Shown here: one piece after another, positions 41,344 to 41,853 of the stretch
How the letters are laid out: every line of letters begins with the position of its first letter
Position numbering within the stretch: position 1 is the first letter of the stretch
Assembly: GCA_024763505.1 (NCBI GenBank)
Contig: JANTFI010000011.1
Location: 1 to 41,853 of the forward strand
From: Gammaproteobacteria bacterium
GTDB lineage: Bacteria; Pseudomonadota; Gammaproteobacteria; GCA-001735895
Reading direction: 5' to 3'
DNA length: 41,853 nucleotides
Program-made: the position numbers and the translations under genes
The notes under the pieces: generated by a model
What the model saw: the letters and a program-made list of their open reading frames with translations, nothing else
Told to the model about the DNA's origin: nothing
Databases searched by the model: none

Positions 41344-41853
41344 AAAACCTGCTTCGGTTGCTGGCCCTGTTTAAACCCTACCTCGGCTGGATGCTGCTGG
41401 GCTATGTGCTGACCTTGATCACTTTGTTTTCGAATGTGTTGCTGATGGCGGTTTCCGGCTGGTTTATTGCTTCGATGGCGCTGGCCGGTCTGGCCGGCGT
41501 GAGCATGAATTATTTCAGCCCGGGCGCGATTATTCGTGGAGCAGCGATTTTTCGCACATCCGGCCGCTATGCTGAGCGTCTGGTTACGCACGAAGCCACC
41601 TTCCGTTTGCTGGCGCATTTGCGGGTCTGGTTTTATCAAAAAATCGAACCGCTGGCTCCGGCAGTGCTGGAGCAATACCGCAGCGGCGACTTGCTGAGCC
41701 GCATCCGTTCTGATATCGATGCGCTGGATAATTTTTATATCCGCGTGCTGCTGCCGTTGCTGGCCGCCATCAGCGGCGTATTGCTGTTTGTGTTCGTGAT
41801 GTCGCGCTATGATGCTGCGCTGGCCGCAGTGCTGCTGTTTTTTTTATTGCTGG
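41340..41853 (+). CDS. cydC: ABC exporter subunit for cytochrome bd assembly, C-terminus cut
   Basis: The first 171 codons are visible. They open MKNLLRLLALFKPYLGWMLL and show SGWFIASMALAGLAGVSMNY, IIRGAAIFRTSGRYAERLVT with HEATFRLLAHLRV, and SGDLLSRIRSDIDALDNFYI, which are conserved CydC membrane-domain blocks. The ATPase domain lies beyond the window. It pairs with CydD in the thiol exporter. The ATG overlaps the cydD stop. Confidence 0.95.
   Translation, partial: MKNLLRLLALFKPYLGWMLLGYVLTLITLFSNVLLMAVSGWFIASMALAGLAGVSMNYFSPGAIIRGAAIFRTSGRYAERLVTHEATFRLLAHLRVWFYQKIEPLAPAVLEQYRSGDLLSRIRSDIDALDNFYIRVLLPLLAAISGVLLFVFVMSRYDAALAAVLLFFLLL

Noticed and set aside
1-41853. CRISPR arrays, insertion sequences, tRNA or rRNA genes
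   Set aside because: I read for spaced direct repeats, transposase motifs and cloverleaf or rRNA signatures and found none; a tRNA scan could still be run to confirm.

Overview
The window looks like part of a gammaproteobacterial chromosome of moderate GC content. The signs are a FimV/HubP-type protein, cydABX-cydDC, PpnN, a DUF5062 protein, diacylglycerol kinase, DUF4124 and YfdX proteins, and an NtrC-type two-component system. The genus cannot be fixed from the sequence. Both ends cut genes: a cytochrome b561 on the left and cydC on the right. I see no tRNA, rRNA, insertion sequence, phage gene or CRISPR array.

Left third (1-14353, all minus strand). Two tightly packed operons face the same way. 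The upstream one (14353-11535) encodes a membrane histidine kinase and a sigma-54-dependent (NtrC-type) response regulator that overlap by ATGA. Downstream, after a 338-bp gap, lies an operon of ten genes with overlaps or gaps of at most about 20 bases: a polytopic membrane protein, a secreted prenyltransferase/squalene-cyclase-like toroid, a membrane-anchored periplasmic protein, two more membrane proteins, a MoxR AAA+ ATPase, a DUF58 protein, a BatA-like VWA protein, a double-VWA protein with a GATase-like middle, and the cytochrome b561. The gap carries a -24/-12 element, an IHF-like site and a cluster of palindromes, the layout of an enhancer-driven sigma-54 promoter. The most economical reading is that the kinase/regulator pair switches on this ten-gene envelope system. 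I regard it as the best candidate for an undescribed system here.

Middle (14550-25072). A plus-strand set encodes an O-methyltransferase, a YdjY-domain protein, an EboD-type dehydroquinate-synthase-like enzyme and an EboC-type UbiA prenyltransferase. It is a reduced Ebo-like module without EboA, B, E or F. Housekeeping and small genes follow: YtoQ, DUF5062, FKBP isomerase, a DUF3365 haem protein, a CvfB-like S1 protein, ppnN, a YCII-domain protein and an unusual ClC protein.

Right third (25073-41853). A periplasmic adaptor and RND pump are followed by a predicted outer-membrane barrel, a FimV-like protein, YfdX, a 27-residue membrane peptide gene, a DUF4124 protein, a decayed LssY_C-like pseudogene, dgkA and the cytochrome bd locus cydA-cydB-cydX-cydD-cydC. 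The RND operon and the 27-residue peptide share an identical ATATTAG-N6-CTAATAT palindrome at their promoters, which suggests one regulator for both. A strong intrinsic terminator separates cydX from cydD.
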